A stretch of DNA of 24,951 nucleotides. Origin: DAOUCV01 sp034432095 (GTDB lineage: Bacteria; Chloroflexota; Dehalococcoidia; Dehalococcoidales; UBA2162). The stretch is taken from NCBI GenBank assembly GCA_034432095.1, contig DAOUCV010000001.1, forward strand, positions 1-24,951. Reading direction: 5' to 3'. The translations under genes were made by a program, and so were the position numbers. Below the pieces are notes generated by a model. That model ran no database searches. It saw only the letters and a program-made list of their open reading frames with translations, and was not told the origin of the DNA. Positions 15,145-22,961 of this stretch are shown piece by piece. Position 1 is the stretch's first letter. Each line of letters opens with the position of its first letter.

Positions 15145-15888
15145 ATGCTCACCAAAGATGAAAAGGAAAGGTATGACCGGCAGATAATAATGAGAGGGTT
15201 CGGTGAAGAGGGACAGGAAAAACTCAAGCAAGCAAAGGTGGTGATTGCCGGCGGCGGAGGTCTTGGTTCTCCTTCAGCCATATACCTAGCGGCGGCTGGG
15301 GTGGGAACGATCCGGATAATTGACCACGATAGAGTAGAGCTCAGTAACCTAAACCGGCAGATTCTACACTGGGACAAAGACATTGGCAGGAACAAGGTTG
15401 ACTCAGCCGCCGAAAAACTGAGACAGTTAAACCAAGGCGTGAAAATAGAAGCTAGAGACGAGACAATAAACGAAGATAACGTCTCAAAACTGGTAGCCGG
15501 CTTTGACGTAATAGTCGATGCTATGGACAATCTTCCAGCCAGATATTTGCTCAATAAGGCAGCCATCGAGAACCGTATCCCCTTCATCCATGGAGCCGTC
15601 TACGGTCTTGAGGGAAGGGTAATGACGATAATCCCGGGCAAAACGGCCTGTCTGAGATGCGTGTATCGGGGGCTTATCCCTCAGGAGAAATTCCCGGTAG
15701 TTGGGGTTACTCCGGCAGTCATCGGCTGCCTCCAGGCAACAGAGGCGATAAAGTACCTCGTAGGGATTGGCACGCTCCTGACCAACAGGCTACTAGTCTA
15801 TGAAGGGCTGAGCATGAAATTCACCGAGCTAACGGTTAACCGAGACCCAAATTGCGAACATTGCGGTCACCTGGCGGGTAAGAAATAG
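15145..15888 (+). CDS. E1-like sulfur-carrier adenylyltransferase (ThiF/MoeB/HesA family)
   Basis: E1-like enzymes adenylate the C-terminal Gly of a ubiquitin-like sulfur carrier, preparing it to become a thiocarboxylate. The 247 residues show the nucleotide-binding GGGGLGSP (36-43), DHDRVELSNLNRQ (60-72), DAMDN (125-129), and a zinc site of Cys169/Cys172 and Cys237/Cys240. The cysteine that ThiF uses for an acyl-disulfide link (before a GV motif) is Phe183 here in KFPVVGV, so this enzyme probably only adenylates. There is no rhodanese domain. AAGGAG precedes the ATG. The ubiquitin-like partner follows five bases downstream. Confidence 0.88.
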   Translation: MLTKDEKERYDRQIIMRGFGEEGQEKLKQAKVVIAGGGGLGSPSAIYLAAAGVGTIRIIDHDRVELSNLNRQILHWDKDIGRNKVDSAAEKLRQLNQGVKIEARDETINEDNVSKLVAGFDVIVDAMDNLPARYLLNKAAIENRIPFIHGAVYGLEGRVMTIIPGKTACLRCVYRGLIPQEKFPVVGVTPAVIGCLQATEAIKYLVGIGTLLTNRLLVYEGLSMKFTELTVNRDPNCEHCGHLAGKK

Positions 15889-15893
15889 GAGAA

Positions 15894-16166
15894 ATGGGTA
15901 TAAAGATAGTTATCCCTTCATATTTGCAACCTTTTGCCAACAGCATGGAAACGGTTGAGGTAAACGGAAGCACGGTTGGTGGGTGCCTTGATAATCTAAC
16001 CAAACAGTTCCCTGACATCAAGAAGATGCTGTTTAGTAAAAATGGCAGGCTGCTTAATTATGTTGGTATCTATGTCAATGGAGAGGATGCTTATCCCGGG
16101 GGGTTAGCTAAACCGGTCAAGGATGGAGATGAGCTCCACCTTCTCTACATAATCAGTGGGGGATGA
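15894..16166 (+). CDS. Ubiquitin-like sulfur-carrier protein (ThiS/MoaD type)
   Basis: This 90-residue protein has the beta-grasp length and pattern of MoaD/ThiS and ends exactly in YIISGG, the Gly-Gly that is adenylated and converted to a thiocarboxylate. The segment NYVGIYVNGEDAYPGGLAKPVKDGDELHLL is the typical MoaD-like C-terminal half. The Gly-Gly is exposed as encoded, so no trimming protease is needed. TAGGAGA precedes the ATG, and its likely E1 is the gene just upstream. Its position at the end of the homocysteine operon suggests it delivers sulfur to the HcyBio system; a role in molybdopterin or thiamine synthesis is possible but no such genes are nearby. Confidence 0.87.
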   Translation: MGIKIVIPSYLQPFANSMETVEVNGSTVGGCLDNLTKQFPDIKKMLFSKNGRLLNYVGIYVNGEDAYPGGLAKPVKDGDELHLLYIISGG

Positions 16167-16239
16167 AAAAGAGCAAAAAGAATGGGGGTAGGCAGAAACA
16201 CTACTCTCTTTCCTATTTTCCTATCTTGTCTCAATCGCT

Positions 16240-17565
16240 CTAGCCAGTAAACACCCATCCCTCGACCAAGACGAGGGGTACCTCTATTTTTATTCCGCCT
16301 CTAATTACCAGCGTTAGGGTAATAGTGTCACCCGGGCTCTTAAATTCTCCGATGTAGCCAAAGAGGTCGGCTGCCTCATTAACAGGGATCCCATCAACAG
16401 CAACGACTATATCGCCCGTTTCAACCTGTCCTACGCCCTTAGCGTAAAGGAAGAGGGCACCGAAGCTGGATTCCAGCCCCCTGTTCCGAGCTGCTCCCGG
16501 AGTCAGGTCTGACATCCACCAACTGCCGGGTAGGGTCGCATTTTTGAAAGAGCCTGTGTCAATGATAGCACGAGCTACCCTGTTGACCTTGTTTGAGGAG
16601 ATAGCCCAAGAAATGCCATTGCCACTTTCCGGGGTAATACCGTATGCCGCCATCCCGATAACCTGGCCCTTAGAATTGATGACCGGACTTCCACTGTTCC
16701 CGGGGTTCGTTGGAGCATCATACTGAACCAAGTTACAAACCACCCAATTTCCGTCGGGATACCTTATCATTCCTTTTTTACGGCTGACAATGCCATAGTT
16801 CACGGTATCCGATAACTCAAATGGAGCGCCAATAACTATGACTGGCTCACCATTGACTACGGTATTAGAGTCGGCCAATGTAAGTGGTACCAAGTTCAAT
16901 CCCTTTTCTAGTTTTAATACAGCGATGTCACTATATCGGTCACTACCGATAAGAGATGCTTTGGCGATTCTGCCATCATGCAAAATGACATCAATGCTGT
17001 TAACTCCGTAGATAACATGCCAGGGAGTTACGATATACCCCTCTGCACTGAATACAAAACCAGAGCCAATACGGTTCTCCCCGTCAGTAATTTGACACAC
17101 ACCTTTTACCGCATCCTTATAGATTTGGCGGACGTTCATGGTTAACTCGCTGAACTGGCTGGCTGTTTCAGCTTTGAAATTGGCGAGTTCCGTATCTAAA
17201 CTGGTAATATCACTCTGGGTTGAGCTGAATTTTGCGGCTGTTTCAGTCTTGAAGGTGCTAAGCTCACTGCTTATACTGCTAATACTGCTCTGGGTTGAGG
17301 CGAATTTTGCGGCGGTGTCACTTTTGAAGGCGGCAAGCTCGGTATCTAAAGTGCCAAGCTCAGTGTCTAAAGTAACAAGCTCAGCATCTAAGCTGGTAAT
17401 ATCACCCTGGGTCGAGGCGAATTTTGCGGCTGTTTCAGTTTTGAAGGCTCGCATTTCGCTGTCTAATCCGCTGAGTTGCTTGTTTAGAGCGTAAGACCAA
17501 TAACCGCCAGCGCCAGTTATAAGGAGGAGAAAGACTATTAATCCAATAACCACCCTGTTTTTCAT
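16240..17565 (-). CDS. Membrane-anchored trypsin-like protease with coiled-coil and PDZ (HtrA/Deg type)
   Basis: This 441-residue protein starts with a membrane segment (about 5-26), so it is probably an N-terminally anchored extracytoplasmic protease. Residues 30-141 form a repetitive coiled-coil (see the separate repeat). The trypsin domain (about 150-335) has the triad His183 in TPWHV, Asp213 in YSDIAVLKL and Ser291 in PTNPGNSGSP, where GNSGS replaces the usual GNSGG. A PDZ-like domain follows (about 350-435) with GDIVVAVDGIPV. It is a Deg/HtrA-type quality-control or signalling protease in general terms; the substrate is unknown. GGAGGG precedes the ATG. It converges with the sulfur-relay operon and lies 47 bases after tgt. 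Confidence 0.85.
   Translation of the reverse strand: MKNRVVIGLIVFLLLITGAGGYWSYALNKQLSGLDSEMRAFKTETAAKFASTQGDITSLDAELVTLDTELGTLDTELAAFKSDTAAKFASTQSSISSISSELSTFKTETAAKFSSTQSDITSLDTELANFKAETASQFSELTMNVRQIYKDAVKGVCQITDGENRIGSGFVFSAEGYIVTPWHVIYGVNSIDVILHDGRIAKASLIGSDRYSDIAVLKLEKGLNLVPLTLADSNTVVNGEPVIVIGAPFELSDTVNYGIVSRKKGMIRYPDGNWVVCNLVQYDAPTNPGNSGSPVINSKGQVIGMAAYGITPESGNGISWAISSNKVNRVARAIIDTGSFKNATLPGSWWMSDLTPGAARNRGLESSFGALFLYAKGVGQVETGDIVVAVDGIPVNEAADLFGYIGEFKSPGDTITLTLVIRGGIKIEVPLVLVEGWVFTG
17143..17445 (-). repeat. 25-residue (75-bp) tandem repeats in the protease coiled-coil
   Basis: The unit begins F-K-x-E/D-T-A-A-K-F-x-S-T-Q and recurs with Phe at residues 41, 80, 105 and 130 of the protease. 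Spacing is 25 residues except the first, which has an extra 14 residues made of two LxTLDTE heptads. The repeat is visible at DNA level (for example AATTTTGCGGC recurs), showing recent duplication. Confidence 0.8.
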
Positions 17566-17612
17566 TTTTTACCCTCCTTTTTTGCTTTTACCAGTCAAGA
17601 TGTTAAGTTTCC

Positions 17613-18809
17613 TTAAGACCTGTCAAGCCACGATTTCAGCCACTTTTGCTTTTGCTCAAGCCGTATTTGCTCATCTGTAGGTTGGTAATTTGACAGAAAC
17701 TCGTCTTTGAAGGAAACGAAAGTGCCATCCAGAATAGCATCTCGTATTCTCCGCATCAGTTTGCTAACGAAGGCTAAATTGTGGATAGTGGCTAGTCTAT
17801 AAGCCAATAGTTCCCGAGCGTTAAACAGGTGATGGAGATAAGCCAATGAAAAAGTGCGGCAGGTATAGCAATCGCAATCGGCTTCAACCGCTCGCTCCAT
17901 CCGGGAATAACTGGCATTTCCAATGTTTATCCGCCCCAGACGGGTAAAGAGGGCGCCATTTCGGGCGACGCGAGTCGGCAAGGCGCTATCAAAGATATCT
18001 ACCCCTCTGGCTATACCCTCGAAAATATCTTCGGGAGAGCCCACCCCCATAAGGTAACGCGGTTTGTCTTCGGGTAACAAGGCTATTGTCTCCTCAACTA
18101 CGGCGAAGGTTACCTTTTTAGGTTCACCAATACTCAAGCCACCAATGGCATAGCCGGGAAAATCCAGTGAAACGAGATATTCAGCCGACTGGCGACGGAG
18201 CTCGGGGAAGACCCCGCCTTGAACGATGGCGTATAGAGCCTGGTCATCCCGCTTTTTGACTCTCTGACATCTCTCCGCCCATTGGTGGGTTCTATTCATT
18301 GCCTCCCGTACCTTCTCAAAGCTGTTATCATAAGCAGGGCACTCATCCAAGGCCATAATAATATCGGCACCAAGAGCCTCTTGGTACCGGATAGCTAACT
18401 CAGGGGTAATCAGGTGCTCACCACCATCAATATGGGAACGGAAAACAACTCCCTTGTCACTGACCTGACGCAATCGAGCCAAGCTGAAGATTTGATAGCC
18501 ACCACTATCGGTAAGAAGAGCCCCACCCCAGCCCATGAATTTATGTAAACCTCCCACTTTCTCAATCACGTCAATGCCCGGTCTGAGGTAGAGGTGATAG
18601 GTATTAGCCAGTACCATGGCTATCCCGATGTCTTTGATTTCCGCAGGAGTTAGTGTTTTAACCGTACCCTGGCTGGCTACCGGTAGAAAGACCGGCGTCG
18701 GCACCACACCGTGTGGTGTTACCAACTCCCCAGCACGAGCTTTACTTCCCGGGCAGGTTTTCATCAAACGGAAGGCATTAGGATTATTCATCGTGGTTTC
18801 GTGTTTCAT
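17613..18809 (-). CDS. tgt: Queuine/preQ1 tRNA-guanine transglycosylase
   Basis: Tgt exchanges G34 in GUN anticodons for preQ1 during queuosine synthesis. The 398 residues include Asp101 in LLTDSGGYQIFSL (general acid/base), the nucleophile Asp274 in IFDSALPTRVARNG, and the zinc site Cys312, Cys314, Cys317 (CDCYTC) with His343. The ATG at 18809 overlaps the end of ruvX by 26 bases; a second in-frame ATG at 18791 still overlaps by eight bases and would lose six unconserved residues. The SALPTR sequence replaces the VMPTR common in bacterial Tgt, but the nucleophile is kept. It belongs to the holA-to-tgt run of genes. Confidence 0.93.
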   Translation of the reverse strand: MKHETTMNNPNAFRLMKTCPGSKARAGELVTPHGVVPTPVFLPVASQGTVKTLTPAEIKDIGIAMVLANTYHLYLRPGIDVIEKVGGLHKFMGWGGALLTDSGGYQIFSLARLRQVSDKGVVFRSHIDGGEHLITPELAIRYQEALGADIIMALDECPAYDNSFEKVREAMNRTHQWAERCQRVKKRDDQALYAIVQGGVFPELRRQSAEYLVSLDFPGYAIGGLSIGEPKKVTFAVVEETIALLPEDKPRYLMGVGSPEDIFEGIARGVDIFDSALPTRVARNGALFTRLGRINIGNASYSRMERAVEADCDCYTCRTFSLAYLHHLFNARELLAYRLATIHNLAFVSKLMRRIRDAILDGTFVSFKDEFLSNYQPTDEQIRLEQKQKWLKSWLDRS

Positions 18810-19206
18810 TCAGGTAGCCCTGCAGGATGAGAGCCGCAGCCACAGCGTCATCCCTGGCCTTCTTCTGAGACTTTCCAGGACGAGCCGCCCGCATTAAGCG
18901 CTTGGCGGCTACCGTAGTCAGGCGTTCATCCCTGAACTCAACAGGAACATTGATATGAGCGGTAAGACGCTGAACAAAAGCCCTCACCTTATCCGCCTGC
19001 ACTCCGATACTGCCATTCATCGAGCGTGGCAGACCAACCACGACCTGCTTGACCTGATGCTCACTGATAATATCGATAATAGCTTCTAGAGCCCGTTTCT
19101 CGTCTCTGCGGTCAATAATGGTGAAAGGGCTGGCTAAAATGCCCCCCGGGTCACTGAGAGCCACCCCTATCCTCTTGTCCCCAATATCAAGCCCGGCACT
19201 GCGCGT
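18784..19206 (-). CDS. ruvX: RuvX/YqgF pre-16S rRNA nuclease, apparent ACG start
   Basis: RuvX (YqgF) is an RNase H-fold nuclease acting in 16S rRNA 5' processing and sometimes called a Holliday junction resolvase homologue. The conserved N-terminus GLDIGDKRIGVALSDPGG is fully encoded, including the catalytic Asp in LDIG, but no ATG, GTG or TTG lies in frame before it. An ACG at 19206-19204 falls exactly where the family Met is expected (then RSAGLDIG), five bases after GAGGTG. From it the product is 140 residues, a normal length. Starting at the internal GTG at 19164 would lose the catalytic Asp. Other active-site residues are in DERLTT and DDAVAAALIL. Either ACG is the start or it is a base error. 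Confidence 0.82.
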   Translation of the reverse strand, partial: TRSAGLDIGDKRIGVALSDPGGILASPFTIIDRRDEKRALEAIIDIISEHQVKQVVVGLPRSMNGSIGVQADKVRAFVQRLTAHINVPVEFRDERLTTVAAKRLMRAARPGKSQKKARDDAVAAALILQGYLNETRNHDE

Positions 19207-19244
19207 GGTAACACCTCGATGATAAACTCGGGTTTTTCAAAGCT

Positions 19245-21869
19245 CTATATAAGCTTTTTCACCAGACCGAGAGCTTCGTCCAGCTTATCCTTGTTTTTAC
19301 CGCCAGCCTGAGCCAGTGCTGCCCTACCACCCCCACTGCCACCTGTCACCTGTGCCACCCGCTTGACTATATCCCCTGCATTATAGCCTCTGGCTACTAA
19401 ATCAGGAGTTATTGCCGCTACAAAGACCGGCTTATTTTCATAAACTGAACCCAAAACTACTACGACACTCTTTAGCTTGTCCCTGAGCAGGTCGCTCATC
19501 TCTCGTAGAACCTCAATCCGGGAAGGCGGCACCCTGGCGACCAAAACCCTGACGCCGTTAACAATCTCTGCCTGGTTCAGCAAAGACTCAGCTATCTTTT
19601 TGGAGAGTTCCCTCTCCAGAGTTTGAATCTGCCTGCGCTCGTTCTTCAGCTCCGCAGACAGGCTCTGCACTTTAGCCACAACTTCATATGGTTCAGTATC
19701 CAGATATTTGGCAATCTTCTCCAAATCCAAAAAGCGCTGAGCAATGTATCTCTCAGCTCCCCTGCCGGTAACGGCTTCAATACGGCGCAGACCAGCACCG
19801 ATACTGCTTTCGCTGATAACATGAAAGAAACCTATCTCGCCGGTAGTGGTGACATGGGTGCCGCCACACAGCTCAGCGCTAATTGGCGGCCTACCGATTC
19901 TGAGCACACGGACTATATCGCCATATTTTTCGTCAAACAGGGCTATTGCCCCTTCTGCTATCGCCTGCTTATAGGGAATATCCTCATCATACACCGGCAG
20001 GTTCTGGCGAATCCTATCATTAACAATGTGCTGAATTTCATCTATTTCTTTTCTGGTCATGGCGACCAAGTGGGAAAAATCAAACCTGAAATAGTCCGGG
20101 GCTACCAGGGACCCCCTCTGCTGGACGTGTTGCCCCAGCACCTCGCGGAGGGCTGCCTGGAGCAGGTGGGTAGCCGTATGGTTGCGGGCAATATCCAGCC
20201 GCCGTTCCCTGTCAACCTCAGCTTCCACTTCATCCCCTACCGTAAAGCTACCTTCGGTAACTCGTCCCTGATGAACAATAATATCCTGTGGAATCCGAAT
20301 AGTATTGGTGACCGAAAAATGTCCTTTTGAACTCCGTATCTCGCCGGTATCGCCCACCTGTCCCCCCATCTCACCGTAGAAAGGGGTAGATTCCAGAACC
20401 ATACTCGCTTCCTGTCCCTCTACAATTTTAGCCACAGAGTCATTATTAACCAGAAGGCTAACAATAGATGTTCGTTGTATATATTTATGGTAGCCGGTGA
20501 AGTTAGTAGCTGTTATGTCAAGTATATCTTTCAGCCCGGCAATTTCTTTTTCAGCTACTCCGAATTTCTGGGCAGTCTTGGCTCTCTCCCGCTGCCTCTC
20601 CATTTCCTTTTCGAAGCCCGTTAAATCTACGGAAAGACCCGACTGAGCGGCAATTTCTTTCGTCAATTCCACCGGGAATCCATAGGTATCATATAGCTTA
20701 AATGCCTCTTTGCCGGAGATTCTGTTTTTCCCTTTGCTGGCTGTGTCCTTGATAATCTCATCCAGCAGTTCCAGACCGGTGTTCAGTGTCTCACCGAACC
20801 CCGCCTCTTCAAGCTCGATTACCTTGAATATAAAGTCCTGTCTTTGCCTCAGTTCGGGATAGGCGTGTCCCATTTGTTTGATAGCAGTCTTAGCCATCTC
20901 GCCCAGAAATGCTCTCTCCAGTCCCAACCTTCTGCCAAAGAGGGCGGCACGGCGTATGAGTCGGCGAAGCACGTAGCCCCTTCCCTCATTGCTGGGCATT
21001 ACCCCGTCACCTATAAGAAAGGCGATACCACGACTGTGTTCAGCTACTATCCGCATAGCATTATCCGTAACCTGACCAGCTCCGTACTTCTTCCCCGCTA
21101 ACTCAGAGACACGTTTCATCAAAGGCACAAACAGGTCAGTTTCATAAACAGAGGTCTTACCCTGCAAGGCGGCGGTTGTCCGCTCCAAGCCCATACCGGT
21201 ATCAATGTTAGGCCTGGATAGGGGAGTACGTTTCCCGTCTTTATCCTGATTAAACTGGGTAAAGACCAGGTTCCAGATTTCGGAAAAACGGGCGCAGCCA
21301 CAATTTGGGACGCAGGAAGGCTTCCCGCAGCCAACCTCCCCCCCAAAGTCATAGAAGATTTCGCTACACGGTCCGCAGGGCCCGGAATCGCCGGCTGGTC
21401 CCCAGAAGTTGTGTTGTTCCCCAAACCTGAGTATCCTTTCTTCAGGAACTCCCACCTGCCGCCAGCACCGAAAAGCTTCATCGTCATCCAGGAAAATGGT
21501 TACCCACAGACGTTCGACTGGTAACCTTAAATGCTGGGTAACGAATTCCCATGCCCAGCTAATCGCCTCCTGTTTAAAATAATCACCCACACTGAAATTG
21601 CCCAGCATTTCAAAAAAGGTAAGGTGAGTAGAATCGCCGACCGATTCAATATCGGTGGTACGAAAACACTTCTGACACGATGCCAGGCGGGGGCTGGGGG
21701 GCACTGCTTCGCCCAAGAAGTAGGGCTTAATCTGCACCATACCGGCACTGGTGAGCAAGAGCGTGGGGTCGCCATGGGGTATCAGGGAGGAGCTGGGGAT
21801 AATTTTGTGCCCTTTGCTCTCAAAGAACTTCAAGAAGGCCGTTCGAAGGTCATCACTCGTCATAATCAT
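19245..21869 (-). CDS. alaS: Alanyl-tRNA synthetase
   Basis: AlaS charges tRNA-Ala and edits Ser/Gly misacylation. The 874 residues hold the class II core at the N-terminus (LTSAGMVQIKPYFLG, FFEMLGNFSVGDYF), a Cys-rich loop at 181-192, the tRNA-binding region, the editing domain with zinc ligands His564, His568, Cys668 and His672 (NHTATH and CGGTH), and the C-Ala domain ending GGSGGGRAALAQAGG. No ribosome-binding site precedes the ATG at 21869, and the promoter is placed so that this A is the first transcribed base, so the mRNA is probably leaderless. A second in-frame ATG lies six bases on. ruvX follows after 38 bases. Confidence 0.95.
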   Translation of the reverse strand: MIMTSDDLRTAFLKFFESKGHKIIPSSSLIPHGDPTLLLTSAGMVQIKPYFLGEAVPPSPRLASCQKCFRTTDIESVGDSTHLTFFEMLGNFSVGDYFKQEAISWAWEFVTQHLRLPVERLWVTIFLDDDEAFRCWRQVGVPEERILRFGEQHNFWGPAGDSGPCGPCSEIFYDFGGEVGCGKPSCVPNCGCARFSEIWNLVFTQFNQDKDGKRTPLSRPNIDTGMGLERTTAALQGKTSVYETDLFVPLMKRVSELAGKKYGAGQVTDNAMRIVAEHSRGIAFLIGDGVMPSNEGRGYVLRRLIRRAALFGRRLGLERAFLGEMAKTAIKQMGHAYPELRQRQDFIFKVIELEEAGFGETLNTGLELLDEIIKDTASKGKNRISGKEAFKLYDTYGFPVELTKEIAAQSGLSVDLTGFEKEMERQRERAKTAQKFGVAEKEIAGLKDILDITATNFTGYHKYIQRTSIVSLLVNNDSVAKIVEGQEASMVLESTPFYGEMGGQVGDTGEIRSSKGHFSVTNTIRIPQDIIVHQGRVTEGSFTVGDEVEAEVDRERRLDIARNHTATHLLQAALREVLGQHVQQRGSLVAPDYFRFDFSHLVAMTRKEIDEIQHIVNDRIRQNLPVYDEDIPYKQAIAEGAIALFDEKYGDIVRVLRIGRPPISAELCGGTHVTTTGEIGFFHVISESSIGAGLRRIEAVTGRGAERYIAQRFLDLEKIAKYLDTEPYEVVAKVQSLSAELKNERRQIQTLERELSKKIAESLLNQAEIVNGVRVLVARVPPSRIEVLREMSDLLRDKLKSVVVVLGSVYENKPVFVAAITPDLVARGYNAGDIVKRVAQVTGGSGGGRAALAQAGGKNKDKLDEALGLVKKLI

Positions 21870-21875
21870 ACAGAG

Positions 21876-21904
21876 ATTTTAGTGTAAGTCATACTGGCTG
21901 TCAA
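21876..21904 (-). promoter_or_regulatory. Promoter of alaS (leaderless arrangement)
   Basis: On the minus strand a perfect -35 TTGACA (21904-21899) and -10 TAAAAT (21881-21876) are exactly 17 bases apart. With the last T at -7, +1 is 21869, the A of the alaS ATG. Confidence 0.75.
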
Positions 21905-21947
21905 CGAAGGAGGATTTACTGCCGGGAAGACCCGTAATGGCTATTAG

Positions 21948-22961
21948 CTAAGATTTAAGTCTTTTCTCTTCGCTCAACGTAACGGCTGTCTTTATTGCCG
22001 CCTCGAGACTTTGCGAATCGGCAATACCCTTGCCAGCAATATCAAAGGCGGTGCCGTGGTCAACGGAAGTCCGCACAAATGGTAATCCCAGGGCAACACT
22101 CACGCTTTCTTTGAAGCCATGTACCTTTATAGGAATATGTCCCTGGTCATGATACATGGCAAGAACGACATCAAACTCCCCATTAATAGCACGGGTGAAG
22201 ATTGAATCGGCAGGAAAAGGACCGCGGGCGTCTATACCCAAATTTTGTGCTTCCTTTATCGCCGGCAAAATCTGTTCAATCTCCTCGGTGCCGAAGAGCC
22301 CTCCTTCGCCAGCGTGTGGATTAAGCGCCGCTACCCCAATACGGGGGTGTTCAATTCCCCACTGTCGAAAGGAACTATGGGTCAACTTTAATTTAGCCAG
22401 TATCCTTTCCCCGGTCACCAGAGCACAGGCTTGTTTCAGGGAGTAATGAGTGCTCAGATGAACAACCCGTAGCGACCCGGTAACCAGCATGGTAGCATAC
22501 TCGGTAGCGCCGGTCAGGCGAGCCAGAAACTCCAGATGCCCCACATCTCCATAACCAGCCTGCCTGGTGGCTTCCTTATTGATTGGCGCCGTTACCACAG
22601 CTTTAACCTTGCCCTGTAGCGCCAGTTCGGCGGCTTTAGCGACATACTCCATAGCGGCTTTGCCACAAGCTCGGCAGACCTGACCGGTGATGACTTCCTT
22701 ACGGTCGAGATTGCGCAAATCAAGAAGGTCAATAACGCCGGATTGACCCTTAAGTTCATCTACTGTCTTGACCAGACGCAGCTTCAACGGGCTGTTTACC
22801 AGCTTGATTGCTTCCCGCATTATGCTATCTTCACCTACTACCAAGGGGCGGCAAAGGCTACAGATTTCCTTTAGCTGGAGAGCCTTTACAATAATTTCCG
22901 GTCCAACACCAGCAGCATCGCCCATGGTGATAGCTATGATTGGTCTCTCTCTGCCAGTCAT
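21948..22961 (-). CDS. pdxA: 4-hydroxythreonine-4-phosphate dehydrogenase family protein
   Basis: PdxA oxidises 4-phosphohydroxythreonine in vitamin B6 synthesis. The 337 residues have the metal-binding His172 (THYSL), His216 (NPHAGEGG) and His271 (YHDQGH), in register with E. coli His166, His211 and His266, and the conserved VDHGTAFDIAGKG near the C-terminus. No other B6 genes are nearby, so it may instead be a PdxA2-type enzyme acting on phosphorylated sugar acids; sequence alone does not decide. The start overlaps the holA stop by four bases, so the two genes are translationally coupled. Confidence 0.87.
   Translation of the reverse strand: MTGRERPIIAITMGDAAGVGPEIIVKALQLKEICSLCRPLVVGEDSIMREAIKLVNSPLKLRLVKTVDELKGQSGVIDLLDLRNLDRKEVITGQVCRACGKAAMEYVAKAAELALQGKVKAVVTAPINKEATRQAGYGDVGHLEFLARLTGATEYATMLVTGSLRVVHLSTHYSLKQACALVTGERILAKLKLTHSSFRQWGIEHPRIGVAALNPHAGEGGLFGTEEIEQILPAIKEAQNLGIDARGPFPADSIFTRAINGEFDVVLAMYHDQGHIPIKVHGFKESVSVALGLPFVRTSVDHGTAFDIAGKGIADSQSLEAAIKTAVTLSEEKRLKS

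Noticed and set aside
19623..20330. A 235-codon open frame antisense to alaS
   Set aside because: It lies wholly within the well-supported alaS gene, resembles no known protein and is explained by codon bias on the opposite strand.
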